A stretch of 64,000 bases of DNA from Oscillatoria sp. FACHB-1407 (lineage in GTDB: Bacteria; Cyanobacteriota; Cyanobacteriia; Elainellales; Elainellaceae). The translations under genes were made by a program, and so were the position numbers. The stretch covers positions 248,001-312,000 of the forward strand of contig NZ_JACJSA010000005.1 of assembly GCF_014697545.1 (NCBI RefSeq), read 5' to 3'. A model generated the notes under the pieces. That model was not told where the DNA came from, ran no database searches, and saw only the letters and a list, made by a program, of their open reading frames with translations. Of this stretch, positions 17,313-27,521 are shown piece after piece; positions within the stretch are counted from its first letter, which is position 1, and the number at the start of each line of letters is the position of its first letter.

Positions 17313-20300
17313 TCATTGCCTCTCGCTATTTTGGTCAAGGGGACTCGTGACAGTATTTTGATACATCTCTAGTTGCCGCTCTGCCTCTTCCAATAGCTCA
17401 TTCAAATCTTTAATAAGCCAAATTTTTACAGTACCGTCCCTTGAAGCACTAGCAATTTGTCTTCCATCTGAGCTGAAGCTAATATCGTAGACTGACCTAT
17501 TACCGTGACCTTTAAACTCTGCAACCTTCTCTCCTGCTAAATTCCATAGTCGAACTTCCCCATTCCGGGAGGCAGTTGCAATGCGAGTTTGATCTGGGCT
17601 AAACACAGCACTAAAGATAGCATCTTCGTGAGCTAGGATAGACCATTTTGGGCGACCATTTAAATCCCAGAATGTGAGTTCACCATCTCGTGTAGCAGTC
17701 ACTACCGATTGTCCATCAGGGCTAAAATTAGCACTGAAAACTTGAGTAGGCTCTTTAGCAGCTTGAGTAGACCCTTGCGAAACATTAGTAGTAGTACTCA
17801 TTCCATCATAATGGCGTAGCGTTACCTCCTCCGTTAAAGTATTTCTTGGCTGATTCCAGAAAAAGAGTCGTCTCTCTGACCAACTCCAAATTTTGGCAGT
17901 ACTGTCTTGAGACGCTGTCACTAATCTTTGACCGTCAGGACTAAATCTAATACTAAAAATTCTATTATCATCATTATGTGCTCTTTGGGGTTCTATGATG
18001 AATTTCCCTTGTTGTATGTCCCAGATACCAATGTAACCTTTCAAAAAAGCGATCGCTAATTTACCATCTCGATTGATATCAATACTCGATATATCGCCTA
18101 ATTTTTCTGCATTCCATTCAATTTGAAGATTTTCCTGCTGCTCAAATCTCTTCTCTAAAAAATTCCACAGTTTCACCTCATTATCATTTGATACAGAAAC
18201 TAACCACCCTTCTGTCTCAGAACTTCCTCTGAAACTAAAGCTGATGTTTCTTGTCTTGTCACTGCCTGGAAGGAAATTTCGTTGAGGTGTATGTTGTAAG
18301 TTTTCCCAATCATCTATCCCTTCAGATGACGCAGTAATGAGATTGTTTACTGAGATAAATCTCACCCCCACTACAGGGGGAATAATTTCTCGATTTGTCT
18401 CTGGATCAACCTGTCGTTCAGTTACAGTTATATCTTCTGACCATTCTGGTTGATTACTAGTATCCCAAAACCTAATTGTTCCATCATTTGATGCAGTGGC
18501 TAACTGCGAATTATCTGGGTTAAAGCCTAAAGCCACCACCTCTTCTTGATGTCCTTCAAGCATTAATGGTGGTTCACTGTTCCTGTCCTCAATCTGTTCA
18601 ACGTTCCATACACGAGCCGTACTGTCCGCAGAGACAGCCGCAACTTGGTTACTGTTTTGGTTAAACTCTATCTGCCAGGCTCTTTCATCAAACCCGACCA
18701 ATTCTGCTACTAAAGCATCTGTTCTTCCTTGCATCAATGCCTGCAAATCCCAGAGTTTCGGTACACATTCTCGTGCAGATGCAGTAGCTAACCATTTACC
18801 GTTATCACTATCACTCAAACTAGTAATTGATTGAGTACTCAGTTTTAAGGGTTCAGAAGATGCAACAATAGTTTGACCATCCATTCTCCAAAAGCGGATT
18901 GTTCCATCACTTGAACCTGTGATTAATATCTTGTTATCTTGACTAAAAGTAACGCTTGTAAAGCGAACTGTCTGTTGAGTTGTTTGAGCAATTTGTTCTC
19001 CCTGTAAATTCCAGATCCGAATGCTTCCATCCCAGGAGGCAATTGCTATTTGTCCATCTTTGCTTACATCGACTGGATTAAAAATTAGAGCAGGGCTTTG
19101 AGAGTTGGAAGGTGGGTTACAAGCTGAAAATGTAGATTGATTTGATGGGTTTGGGGAAAATCCTGAGTTTCGTATTGAACCTTCCTCAGTAGGGCTGTCT
19201 GGATTAGTTAACAATTCGTTCAAGTCCCAAATTCTGATGTCTCCACTCCTTGAAAGCGTGATTAATTTTTCTCTACCTTGCTCATCTTTTGTGAATTGTG
19301 TCTTATAAACATCGAATTGATTACTCGTTGTTTGAACACCTCTTACTGGAATTAATTGTCTTTCATTAGTAGATAAATTCCATAAAAGAATGTGTTCGTT
19401 TGATGCACCAGCAGCCAAATACTTGCCATCTGAATTAAAACTTATGCTGTAGAAAGTGCCATCTCTAAACTCAGATGATAAATCACTAATTTTTAATCTA
19501 TTTAACTCTCGAATCTTAAGAAGATTTTGCTGAAGAGCAAATAACAAATTGCCAGGAATGGATAAGAAGTCAGATGAGCTATATTGTTCTTGCCACTCTC
19601 TACCAGCTCCTAACGATTTATAAAGTGCTTCTAACTGCTGATCACCAAGGAATAACCGCTGAGCTTCTATTCCTTCGCCATTTAATTGAGCTCTAAATCC
19701 TTTGGATTCGGCTTCTATTTTTGCACGGAAAGCAAATATAGCTGCACCTCCAACTATTAGAGATACAAGTGCAAGACCTTGTAGAAACGTGAAAAGAACC
19801 TTTTGAAAATGTTTAAGAGATTTGTTCTTTTGCTCATAATCATTCTTAGCTTCAGTGAGGCTAGCCAAAAAGAACTGAAAATCTTCAGAGGCGAGTGTAC
19901 GTCTGCCTAGTTTCTCTAAGTTATCCTTTAAATCTTTGTCACGTAGTAAATAAGCTTTATCTTCTTTTGATTCGAGCCATTGTTTTAGCTCATCAGCGTA
20001 AGGGCGCAGTTTCTCCAGTTCGTTTTCGATCCAGGGTTTGTCAAAGACAGCCTCGTAGATGCGGTTTGCAACCCTCAGATGTCCGTCTCGCAAAACAACA
20101 AGTCCCGACAGCCGTAGCTCCATGCGATCGATGTAGTCAAGATCGTCTTCATTAATGCCCTCGTGCGTCAAAATTTGTCTGTAAATATCTAATAGGCGGG
20201 TGGCACGGGTTTCATTGATCAAGATGCGATCGCGCACAGTTTTTAAGTGCGGTGGATCATCATTGGATTGCCAATTCTCAATAACTTGCTCGTTGATCAG

Positions 20301-21137
20301 TTGCTCAACCCATTCAGTTTCTTTGCCAGTAGGAACTGAGGCTTCGGTAGATTGAATCAATCTACAAATCTTTTGGGTAAGAAAGGGTTGCCCACCTGTC
20401 CAGGAGAGAACAGCTTCTAATAATTTTTCTGGTTGAGGCGATTGGTTGGCTAGCCCGTGTGCCAGAGGCTTAGCCGCAGGCATAGTGAATCCTGTCAAAT
20501 CAATGCGATTGCCGATATTAAATGCGGTAACCGATTTGTCATCAATCAGGTCAGACGGAGTTGTTACTCCAATCAAAACAAAACTCAGGCGTTTGTACTC
20601 CGGCTCATCCACCGATCGCTGATAACACGATCTGATCCAGCTAATGAAATCCCTCGAAAACTTGAGCCGCAAAATACTATCGATTTCATCTAGAAAAATA
20701 ACAATCTTCTGTTGAACTTTTGCGAGTAAAACAGAGGAAACAAATTCATCCAGCAATGCTTGGGGATCAAGATCTGTTCTTTCCTTACACCAATCTCTTA
20801 CCCAAAGACTACTATCGCGATCGCTCAGGTGGAGACGCTCTACAATTCTCCTGAGTAACCCCATATACCATTGTTTAGGGGTAATCTCTTCACCCGTTCC
20901 TAACGCACTTAAATCAATATTGACGCACGCCCATCCCTCATCCTGAAGTCGACTCATTACTCGGACTCTCAGGCTTGATTTACCCATTTGCCTAGCATTG
21001 AAGACATAGCAGTATTCTCCTGCCTGTAGCTGCTTATAAAGTTCAACATCGGCTTGTCGTTCTATGTAAGTTGGGTGGTTAATCGGCAAACTGCCACCTA
21101 CGGCATAAGCATAGGACTGCTGCATGTCTTCGCTCAT
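17313..21137 (-). CDS. AAA-like (STAND-type) ATPase with C-terminal WD40 repeats
   Basis: A 1274-residue protein. The N-terminal AAA-like domain (about 10-350) has Walker [10 protein letters not shown] at 47-55 and Walker [11 protein letters not shown] at 144-153. A helical stretch leads to one membrane segment ([20 protein letters not shown], about 445-470), and the C-terminal 700 residues form about a dozen WD40 repeats (for example [15 protein letters not shown]). STAND-type NTPases use such repeats to sense a ligand and then oligomerise. With the membrane helix between, the ATPase is probably cytosolic and membrane tethered. It is 58 bases downstream of a TIR-like/AAA gene with the related PTYIER-Walker region, and upstream of the small exported peptide gene. 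The physiological trigger is unknown. Confidence 0.9.
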   Translation of the reverse strand: MSEDMQQSYAYAVGGSLPINHPTYIERQADVELYKQLQAGEYCYVFNARQMGKSSLRVRVMSRLQDEGWACVNIDLSALGTGEEITPKQWYMGLLRRIVERLHLSDRDSSLWVRDWCKERTDLDPQALLDEFVSSVLLAKVQQKIVIFLDEIDSILRLKFSRDFISWIRSCYQRSVDEPEYKRLSFVLIGVTTPSDLIDDKSVTAFNIGNRIDLTGFTMPAAKPLAHGLANQSPQPEKLLEAVLSWTGGQPFLTQKICRLIQSTEASVPTGKETEWVEQLINEQVIENWQSNDDPPHLKTVRDRILINETRATRLLDIYRQILTHEGINEDDLDYIDRMELRLSGLVVLRDGHLRVANRIYEAVFDKPWIENELEKLRPYADELKQWLESKEDKAYLLRDKDLKDNLEKLGRRTLASEDFQFFLASLTEAKNDYEQKNKSLKHFQKVLFTFLQGLALVSLIVGGAAIFAFRAKIEAESKGFRAQLNGEGIEAQRLFLGDQQLEALYKSLGAGREWQEQYSSSDFLSIPGNLLFALQQNLLKIRELNRLKISDLSSEFRDGTFYSISFNSDGKYLAAGASNEHILLWNLSTNERQLIPVRGVQTTSNQFDVYKTQFTKDEQGREKLITLSRSGDIRIWDLNELLTNPDSPTEEGSIRNSGFSPNPSNQSTFSACNPPSNSQSPALIFNPVDVSKDGQIAIASWDGSIRIWNLQGEQIAQTTQQTVRFTSVTFSQDNKILITGSSDGTIRFWRMDGQTIVASSEPLKLSTQSITSLSDSDNGKWLATASARECVPKLWDLQALMQGRTDALVAELVGFDERAWQIEFNQNSNQVAAVSADSTARVWNVEQIEDRNSEPPLMLEGHQEEVVALGFNPDNSQLATASNDGTIRFWDTSNQPEWSEDITVTERQVDPETNREIIPPVVGVRFISVNNLITASSEGIDDWENLQHTPQRNFLPGSDKTRNISFSFRGSSETEGWLVSVSNDNEVKLWNFLEKRFEQQENLQIEWNAEKLGDISSIDINRDGKLAIAFLKGYIGIWDIQQGKFIIEPQRAHNDDNRIFSIRFSPDGQRLVTASQDSTAKIWSWSERRLFFWNQPRNTLTEEVTLRHYDGMSTTTNVSQGSTQAAKEPTQVFSANFSPDGQSVVTATRDGELTFWDLNGRPKWSILAHEDAIFSAVFSPDQTRIATASRNGEVRLWNLAGEKVAEFKGHGNRSVYDISFSSDGRQIASASRDGTVKIWLIKDLNELLEEAERQLEMYQNTVTSPLDQNSERQ

Positions 21138-21195
21138 AAAATACCTCTGAAAATCTTATTGACTGCAAGTTGCAGATGTATATTTAGTCAAAACG

Positions 21196-22818
21196 CTATA
21201 ACACCTGCTCAAAATAGCGTTGATATAGCTTGCAGCGCACCTGTACTTCGTCGTCACCCTGGCGATCGACTAACCCCAAACTTTGTAGTTTAAATGCCAG
21301 TATCTTCTCAACTCGAATTGACTGACCATTAGCCTTGATTAACTTAGTAAATGCATCCTTGAGATCTCGATTTTGATCTAGACGCCAATAGCGACTACGT
21401 AAATGAGAATCGTAAATGCTGTGCTCACTAAAATCAGCATTTAGTAATTCGTTCAGAGTTAATTGCTGACTAGCAATGTTATACAGGGCTAACCTCACTA
21501 AATAAGGGTGCCCACCGACTAAATCAAGCAACTGACTCACTTCTAATATTGACCAATCAAGTTTATATCTGCGGGTTAAATCAATCACCTGTTTTGAGCT
21601 GAACTCTGGCAGATCGATTGCAAGCCCAACATTAAAGGGAGACTGTGAGAGGGGCATTTGAACATAGGATTCAGTTGCGTAGGTCAACACAAGCCGTAAT
21701 CGTTGCCATTTTTCTTCAGTTTTAGCTTCTTCATGCCAACTCCGTAGAATACTAAAAAAACTAGCAGCAAAGGATGTGTCAAATAAGAGATCGATTTTGT
21801 CTAGTCCTAAAACGATTGGGGTGCTGACTTCTCGCAATAAATACTCTGCAAGATAGCTAGTACAGTTCTCCCAGCTATTGAAGGAGTCAAGATCCCAACG
21901 CTCATTGACTCGATCGACAACCGATAATCTTTGGCTGATGCTAGTGCAAAACCACCGCAAGAACTGGTCAGCATTGTTGAGAACAAATGTGTCAGCATCT
22001 TGGAGATTCAGAAGTACAGTCCGATATTGTTGTCGCTGGGCGTGATACAAAATTTGCCCCAGTAAGGAGGATTTGCCCATCTGGCTGGGTGCTTTGATAC
22101 GAACCAGAGCACCAGGTTGGAGAATTTGCTCATTACAAAGGGTTTCAATAGGAGGACGTTCTATATAGAGTGGAGAAGCCACTGGCACGATCGCTCCTGG
22201 AAATTCACGGGGGTGTTCCCATGGTCCTCGTAGAGCCGGAAGCAGCCCTGATCCTTCCTCAACATCACGATTTTGAGCTTCTGTAGGAATGGCCGTTGTC
22301 ACGGGTACGCGACGGTTGGCTACCATTTCTAGAAGTTGATTGGCAAGTGTAGAGGTTTGTTCATCTGATTTCCAGTCTAACTGTTCAATAAGGTCTAGAT
22401 AATTCTTTGTGTCATAAGAGACATTAGTACGTCGAGAAAATTTGACGCGAATGGGAACAATCGCCGGATTGCGATCGCCCTCCTGTTCTCTGCGTTCACG
22501 CACCCATCTAATCTTCTTTTGTACAATCTCATTTAAGGCAGCTTTAAATGAGAGGAGGAGCACAAAATAGTCACATTGCCCCAGTTTCTCCTCGATCTGC
22601 TCGTGAGGGGTCATTTGTGTAATAAGAGAGACTTGATAGCCAGCGTTAGTTAGGGCATTGTTTAAGGTACTAGCCAATCTATCATCTGAGGCAGGCTCCC
22701 TATCACTAGAGGTTTGTTTAACGTAGCTAATTACAACTCTGACTCGCAATGGGTTTGGCGGTGTTGGAGGACCTGGAGATGCTTCCTTTTTCTTCAGCCA
22801 ATTCAACAAACCAACCAT
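21196..22818 (-). CDS. TIR-like domain fused to AAA-like (STAND-type) ATPase
   Basis: A 540-residue protein. Residues 25-170 resemble a TIR domain: strand RVRVVISYV, helix, strand YQVSLIT, then CDYFVLLLS with Ser90 and Glu97 in LSFKAALNEI, where TIR NADases place their catalytic Glu, and strand AIVPIRV. Residues 200-500 are an AAA-like domain related to that of the next gene, with PLYIERPP, Walker A APSQMGKSS (243-251) and Walker B PIVLGLDKID (334-343); the usual DE is DK here, which may weaken hydrolysis. Bacterial TIR domains fused to STAND ATPases often act in phage defence by NAD depletion; that is inference here, and the TIR call is moderately secure. Start has AGGA 8 bases upstream. Probable first gene of an operon. 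Confidence 0.78.
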   Translation of the reverse strand: MVGLLNWLKKKEASPGPPTPPNPLRVRVVISYVKQTSSDREPASDDRLASTLNNALTNAGYQVSLITQMTPHEQIEEKLGQCDYFVLLLSFKAALNEIVQKKIRWVRERREQEGDRNPAIVPIRVKFSRRTNVSYDTKNYLDLIEQLDWKSDEQTSTLANQLLEMVANRRVPVTTAIPTEAQNRDVEEGSGLLPALRGPWEHPREFPGAIVPVASPLYIERPPIETLCNEQILQPGALVRIKAPSQMGKSSLLGQILYHAQRQQYRTVLLNLQDADTFVLNNADQFLRWFCTSISQRLSVVDRVNERWDLDSFNSWENCTSYLAEYLLREVSTPIVLGLDKIDLLFDTSFAASFFSILRSWHEEAKTEEKWQRLRLVLTYATESYVQMPLSQSPFNVGLAIDLPEFSSKQVIDLTRRYKLDWSILEVSQLLDLVGGHPYLVRLALYNIASQQLTLNELLNADFSEHSIYDSHLRSRYWRLDQNRDLKDAFTKLIKANGQSIRVEKILAFKLQSLGLVDRQGDDEVQVRCKLYQRYFEQVL

Positions 22819-23367
22819 ACTATTCCTGTTAATACTTATTAGTATTTATACCAAGTCCATTCTAAGGGTAATTCTTAGACAGTGCCTTTAATCTTTTACT
22901 TTAATAACGATTCATTTAGAAGCGCGGATTTAATAAATCCGCAAACTGTTAGGGCGGGTTTAGCAGAATAGTCTGCACCCTGCCATGCGTTCGACGGCAA
23001 AACCTGACCTACCCAACATTGAACTTATTTAATTCCGATTTCTTATGGTATTGACGCCAAAGCTTGGATAAACATTTTAAGGACAAACTAAATTAATCCT
23101 TAATTCAATAAACTTCTGCTTCTAACGACACAACAGAACAAAACTCATTGCTATAATGCCCAAAAAAAATTGGAACACTCCCAGTGTCGTTTAATTAACT
23201 TAATTTTATGTTTTTGCAATCTCCTCCAGTGCTTGAAGACACCTACTTAGTGCTAGAGGCACCCAGAGGAGGCATTTAACTCCTAGTTTTGATAGACAAG
23301 GATAAATTCTCTTGCACAGGAAAATTATACTTGCTACTGAATTAAATTAATCTCTTCCACACCTATA
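22819..23367. other. Divergent intergenic region, no gene recognised
   Basis: The region separates the TIR-like gene and the pentapeptide gene and should hold both promoters. A hairpin GCGGATTT-AAT-AAATCCGC lies at 22924-22942 in sequence resembling other short dispersed repeats (GGGCGGGTTTAGC also near 37317). No coding frame of note is seen. Confidence 0.4.
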
Positions 23368-24279
23368 ATGCAGCGCAAAAAGCTACTCCCAGCAAAAATC
23401 TTTACTGCCTCAGTTTGGTATCCCATTGGCTCATTTGTATGTGCACTGCTTACCATGGCTTTCGTTATCGTATTCCACGATACTCTGGATAGCAATCCTG
23501 ACCAGGGTGAATGTAAAGTTCCCTCTATATATAGAAATGGGAGAAATTGTTTAGCACAAATGCTAGATCCTGGAAATATTGAGGGGTTTAGCGTCCTTTG
23601 GCTAGGGTTTTTGTACGTGTTTGAGCGTGACAGACGTAAAAAAGATAGTCAATATGCAGCTTGGCGGATCATTGATCAGGCTGCCAGTGCTAAGGTTCCT
23701 ACTAGTCGGGCGCGATTAATGGCATTGGAGGATTTAAATCGCGACCAGGTATCGTTAAAAGGCATTGATTTAGTAAAGGCAGACCTAGAAGATATAAATC
23801 TCCAAGGTGCTAAATTGCTTAAGGCAGATATGAGACAAACCGTTCTTAAATCTGCAAACTTGCAAAGAGCTGACTTTACCGAAGCCCGACTAGATGAAGC
23901 AGATATGTCTCTAGCATCGCTAAACAAGGCAGTTTTAGAAGTTGCTTGTTGTGAAAAAGCTAAGTTAGTTGGAGCCGAATTGGTTGGAGCCAGACTCAGC
24001 GAGGCAAACCTAGATCAGTCTGATATGTCTGGTGCTAATCTCACGGGTGCTTTTCTTAGTCGAGCGAATCTTAGCAAAGTTGACTTTAGCGGAGCCGATC
24101 TGACTAATGCTTCCTTCAATGAAGCTAATCTTGAAGGAGCTAAATTTTTTGACGCTGAGTTAAAGGGAGCTAAGTTTAGACATGTTAGACATCTGACTCC
24201 CGAACAAGTCAAAGAAGCCAGAAACTGGGAACTGGCTAGTTATGATGATGGGCTCAGTCATGAACTTGGACTGCTATGA
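23368..24279 (+). CDS. Pentapeptide-repeat membrane protein
   Basis: A 303-residue protein with two hydrophobic N-terminal segments (about 18-40 and 68-82) separated by a short loop with two cysteines, then a coiled region and a right-handed beta-helix of about 25 A(D/N)LXX pentapeptides from roughly residue 125 to 275 (for example GADLT, EANLE, GAKFF). Pentapeptide solenoids are very common in cyanobacteria; a few mimic DNA, most have no known role. The membrane anchors suggest the solenoid is displayed on the cytosolic side of an inner membrane. An IS1595-type element inserted 21 bases after the stop. Confidence 0.85.
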   Translation: MQRKKLLPAKIFTASVWYPIGSFVCALLTMAFVIVFHDTLDSNPDQGECKVPSIYRNGRNCLAQMLDPGNIEGFSVLWLGFLYVFERDRRKKDSQYAAWRIIDQAASAKVPTSRARLMALEDLNRDQVSLKGIDLVKADLEDINLQGAKLLKADMRQTVLKSANLQRADFTEARLDEADMSLASLNKAVLEVACCEKAKLVGAELVGARLSEANLDQSDMSGANLTGAFLSRANLSKVDFSGADLTNASFNEANLEGAKFFDAELKGAKFRHVRHLTPEQVKEARNWELASYDDGLSHELGLL

Positions 24280-24300
24280 GTTGCAATCAATTAAAATCTA

Positions 24301-25349
24301 GGCTCAATAGGTGTTGCAGGGAGATGGAGGCAGAAGGAACCAGATAGAATGCATTCAACTGTGACACAGACCCTCTACTACCATGCTCAACCTGAACCTC
24401 ACGCATCTGATAGACGATGCCAAATGCTACGAGACGGTGCGCCAGATGCGCTGGAAATCGGGTGTTTGCTGCCCCAAGTGTAACAGTGAGAGGGTGAACA
24501 AACGCGGCAAGGATGAGACTCAACCTGAGCGTCAACGGTATTTGTGTAAGGGGTGCGGTGCTCACTTTGATGACCTCACCGATACGATTTTTGCCGGACA
24601 CCATCAACCATTACGGATGTGGCTATTGTGCCTGTATTTGATGGGACTAAACCTGTCAAATCAGCAAATTGCCCAAGAGCTAGACCTTGACAAAGATGTC
24701 GTGCAGGATATGACCACTCAACTGCGTCAGGGGATTGCCTTGTGTCAACCGGAGGTGACCTTGTCCGGCGAGGTGGAATGCGATGAGGTCTATGTTACGG
24801 CAGGACATAAGGGTCATCCTGAAGCGGTCAGAAAAAAGGGCGCCAAGGACGGCGCAACCGCCTCAAAGGGGTTCGGGGTCGAGGCACGCTTGAAAAAGAA
24901 AAACCACCGATTTTCGGCATGATTGCGCGGGGTGGAGAAGTAGTGATTCGGATGCTTGAGAACGTGCAACAACCAACGATTGAGCCCTTGATTAAAGCAA
25001 CCATCAGCGCGGGAAGTCTCATTTACACCGATGAGTATGGCATCTACAAGGCCTTATCTAACTGGGGTTATGAGCACAAAACAGTTTGTCACGGAGCGGG
25101 TGAGTATGCCCGTGATGACGATGGGGATGGGTTTTGCGAAGTTCATGTCAACACGATGGAGGGCTTTTGATCGCTGTTACGCTCGTGGTTACGTCCTCAT
25201 CGTGGAATTTCTCAGGAAAAGCTGCCCTTGTACCTGGGGTTCTTTGAGTTTGTCCACAATGCCAGAAAACGAGGCAAAGCCTTGCTCAGTGCTTTGTTAG
25301 AAACTCTGCTCTCCTAACTCCCTTAACTCCCTGAATTACCTATTGAGCC
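24301..25349 (+). mobile_element. IS1595-like insertion sequence, decayed
   Basis: A 1049-bp element with 23-bp terminal inverted repeats: GGCTCAATAGGT-GTTG-CAGGGAG at 24301-24323 and, complemented, GGCTCAATAGGT-AATT-CAGGGAG at 25327-25349 (20 of 23 match). It encloses one transposase gene in the plus direction. No matching 8-bp target duplication is seen in the flanks (AAAATCTA left, GAATTTTT right), so flanks have decayed or rearranged. Confidence 0.85.
24383..25317 (+). pseudogene. IS1595-family transposase, frameshifted and with an internal stop
   Basis: The N-terminal part has the zinc ribbon typical of the family (CCPKCN and CKGCG), a helix-turn-helix-like segment and the first catalytic region VECDEVYVTAGHKG. 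At 24832-24838 the frame must slip by -1 to continue; the slip point is A-AAA-AAG, so either one A has been lost from a 7-A run or programmed slippage is used. The continuation carries the second Asp (IYTDEYGIY) and the VHVNTMEGF region, then TGA at 25168-25170 stands where relatives have Trp, followed in frame by SLLRSWLRPHRG and a C-terminus ending at TAA 25315-25317. Two lesions make a functional product unlikely. Confidence 0.88.
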
Positions 25350-25383
25350 GAATTTTTTATTCTTCTCCCGAAACCCAAGCCTA

Positions 25384-25638
25384 ATGCGATGGTTCGAAAA
25401 AATATGGATGCAGCGAAAGGCTCGGCAAATTCTTCAAGGAGGGGGTACGGTTATTGATGGGCAAGTGTGTCAGTGTGAATATGACGAAGGCTATTGGAGT
25501 GTTGAATTTGAGATAACTGGGAGATCGGTGTCTATTCAGGCAAACTCTATTCCCATTCCGCATCGCCCACCTCAATTAGTGGAGGGCACAAGAGTGAAGT
25601 TTTTGCGTGATAGCACAGGTCAGCTATTTCTGTTGTGA
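25384..25638 (+). CDS. Conserved-looking small protein, unknown
   Basis: An 84-residue protein with a basic N-terminal helix (MRWFEKIWMQRKARQIL) and a beta-rich remainder: GTVIDGQVCQCEY, YWSVEFEITGRSVSIQAN and GTRVKFLRDSTGQLFLL, suggesting a small barrel or OB-like fold. No catalytic motif, signal peptide or membrane segment is seen. It lies between the decayed IS and murJ on the same strand. Function not recognised. Confidence 0.6.
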   Translation: MRWFEKIWMQRKARQILQGGGTVIDGQVCQCEYDEGYWSVEFEITGRSVSIQANSIPIPHRPPQLVEGTRVKFLRDSTGQLFLL

Positions 25639-25757
25639 TTTCTGCTTTGAAAAGGCGATCGCCCCTTCAACAGCAGTCGATCCAGCCAGCAATCTCTAAA
25701 TTCAGTTTCCAATTCACGCTTAAATAGGTAAGGTCTGTTCAACATCCCTTACTTTTT

Positions 25758-27386
25758 GTGACTGATTCAAACAAGCCAACTCGCTCCCTCGCTGGCATTG
25801 CCGGAATTGTGGCGATCGCCACTCTGGTGAGCAAAATTTTTGGACTGGTGCGTCAGCAAGCGATCGCCGCTGCTTTTGGAGTCGGTGCTGCCGCAGATGC
25901 CTACAACTATGCCTACGTGATTCCGGGGTTTCTGCTGGTGTTGCTGGGGGGCATCAACGGTCCCTTTCACAGTGCGATCGTCAGCGTCGTTGCCAAACGC
26001 CGTAAAGAAGACATTGCCCCGCTAGTAGAAACGATTACTACGCTGGTGGGTGCGGTGTTGCTGGTCGTCACAGTGTTGCTGATCCTGTTTGCAGAACCGT
26101 TGGTGGATCTGGTTGCACCAGGGTTGGGGCGATCGCCAGAGGGGTTACAAATTCGGGCGATCGCGATTCAGCAATTTCGTATCATGTCACCCATGGCACT
26201 GCTAGCGGGTTTGATTGGCATTGGCTTTGGCACGTTGAATGCAGCAGATCACTACTGGCTACCATCCATCAGCCCTCTGTTCTCCAGTGTGACAGTGTTA
26301 ATTGGGTTGGGCGTTTTAGCATTGCAACTCGGTGGCAACATCACCAATCCCGAATATGCGCTCTTAGGTGGACTGGTGCTTGCTTGGGGAACGTTAGCTG
26401 GAGCCGTGTTGCAGTGGCTCGTGCAGGTGCCTGCCCAATGGAAAGCGGGGTTGGGCAAGTTGCGGTTACGGTTTGACTTCAATCAACCTGCGATTCGGGA
26501 AGTCACCAAAATTATGGGACCTGCAACCCTGTCATCGGGGATGATGCAGATCAATGTCTACACTGCTCTGTTTTTTGCTTCTTTCATTCCGCAAGCCGCT
26601 GCTGCTTTGGGTTACGCCAACCTGTTGGTACAAACCCCATTGGGAATTATTTCTAACGTTATCCTGGTTCCCTTACTACCCATCTTCTCGCGGCTAGCGG
26701 CTCCCGAACATTGGGGAGAGTTAAAGGGACGCATTCGGCAAGGGCTGATTCTCACCGCTGTAACCATGTTGCCGTTGAGTGCGTTGATGATTACCCTCGC
26801 GTTTCCGATTGTGCGAGTCGTCTATGAGCGATTTGCCTTCAACGAAGACGCTTCACAACTCGTGACCTCGGTGCTGATTGCCTATGGGATTGGCATGTTC
26901 TTTTACCTGGGGCGAGATGTGATCGTGCGCGTCTTCTATGGCTTGGGAGATGGCGATACCCCGTTTCGGGTCAGTGTGTTCAACATCTTTTTGAATGCCC
27001 TCCTCTGCTATTTCTTTGTGGGGCCATTTGGAGCACCTGGACTCGTCTTTGCCACAGTCGGAGTTAACTTTTTCTCAATGGTGACGTTATTGTTCTTGCT
27101 CGATCGCCGCTTGAATGGGTTACCCTGGCGTGAGTGGCTCATTCCCACGGCGGGATTAACGGTTAGTAGCGTGATTGCGGGGGTTGCCTGTTGGGGAGCA
27201 CTGCAAGGTTGTGAACGGGTGTTGGGCACCGAGGGGTTGCTGATCCAACTCATTCAACTTGCCATTGCCGGATCAGTAGGCGTGATTGTCTTCGTGTTGT
27301 GTGCGCTGCAATTGCGGTTGCCCGAAGTTGAACAGGTAGGCGATCGCCTCCGTCAAAGGTTCTTCAGAAGCCGCAATGGAAACTGA
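25758..27386 (+). CDS. murJ: Lipid II flippase MurJ (MviN)
   Basis: A 542-residue membrane protein of the MOP exporter superfamily with 14 expected transmembrane helices; it flips lipid II across the inner membrane for peptidoglycan synthesis. The N-terminal signature IATLVSKIFGLVRQQAIAAA and the ADAYNYAYVIPGFL region are diagnostic, including the conserved Arg of the LVR motif and the following Asp. Length matches cyanobacterial MurJ. The GTG start at 25758 directly precedes the conserved region. Ordinary housekeeping gene, probably monocistronic. Confidence 0.95.
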   Translation: MTDSNKPTRSLAGIAGIVAIATLVSKIFGLVRQQAIAAAFGVGAAADAYNYAYVIPGFLLVLLGGINGPFHSAIVSVVAKRRKEDIAPLVETITTLVGAVLLVVTVLLILFAEPLVDLVAPGLGRSPEGLQIRAIAIQQFRIMSPMALLAGLIGIGFGTLNAADHYWLPSISPLFSSVTVLIGLGVLALQLGGNITNPEYALLGGLVLAWGTLAGAVLQWLVQVPAQWKAGLGKLRLRFDFNQPAIREVTKIMGPATLSSGMMQINVYTALFFASFIPQAAAALGYANLLVQTPLGIISNVILVPLLPIFSRLAAPEHWGELKGRIRQGLILTAVTMLPLSALMITLAFPIVRVVYERFAFNEDASQLVTSVLIAYGIGMFFYLGRDVIVRVFYGLGDGDTPFRVSVFNIFLNALLCYFFVGPFGAPGLVFATVGVNFFSMVTLLFLLDRRLNGLPWREWLIPTAGLTVSSVIAGVACWGALQGCERVLGTEGLLIQLIQLAIAGSVGVIVFVLCALQLRLPEVEQVGDRLRQRFFRSRNGN

Positions 27387-27440
27387 TCTTTGCTGAAAGA
27401 GACACGATTAATCGCGTCTGTCCTGTTGATGCTTGAACAA

Positions 27441-27465
27441 GAAAAAGGGGGCTACAAAAGCCCCC
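27441..27465 (-). terminator. Intrinsic terminator of the sugar-nucleotide operon
   Basis: On the minus strand the stem GGGGGCT-TTTGT-AGCCCCC is followed directly by TTTTTC. It lies 57 bases beyond the stop of the SAF-domain oxidoreductase gene. The plus-strand side lacks a T-run, so it is not a good terminator for murJ. Confidence 0.85.
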
Positions 27466-27521
27466 GGAGATAGTGTGTGAGTGAAACTAACGAACGGTTA
27501 TTCCCGCAACCAATCTTCGTT

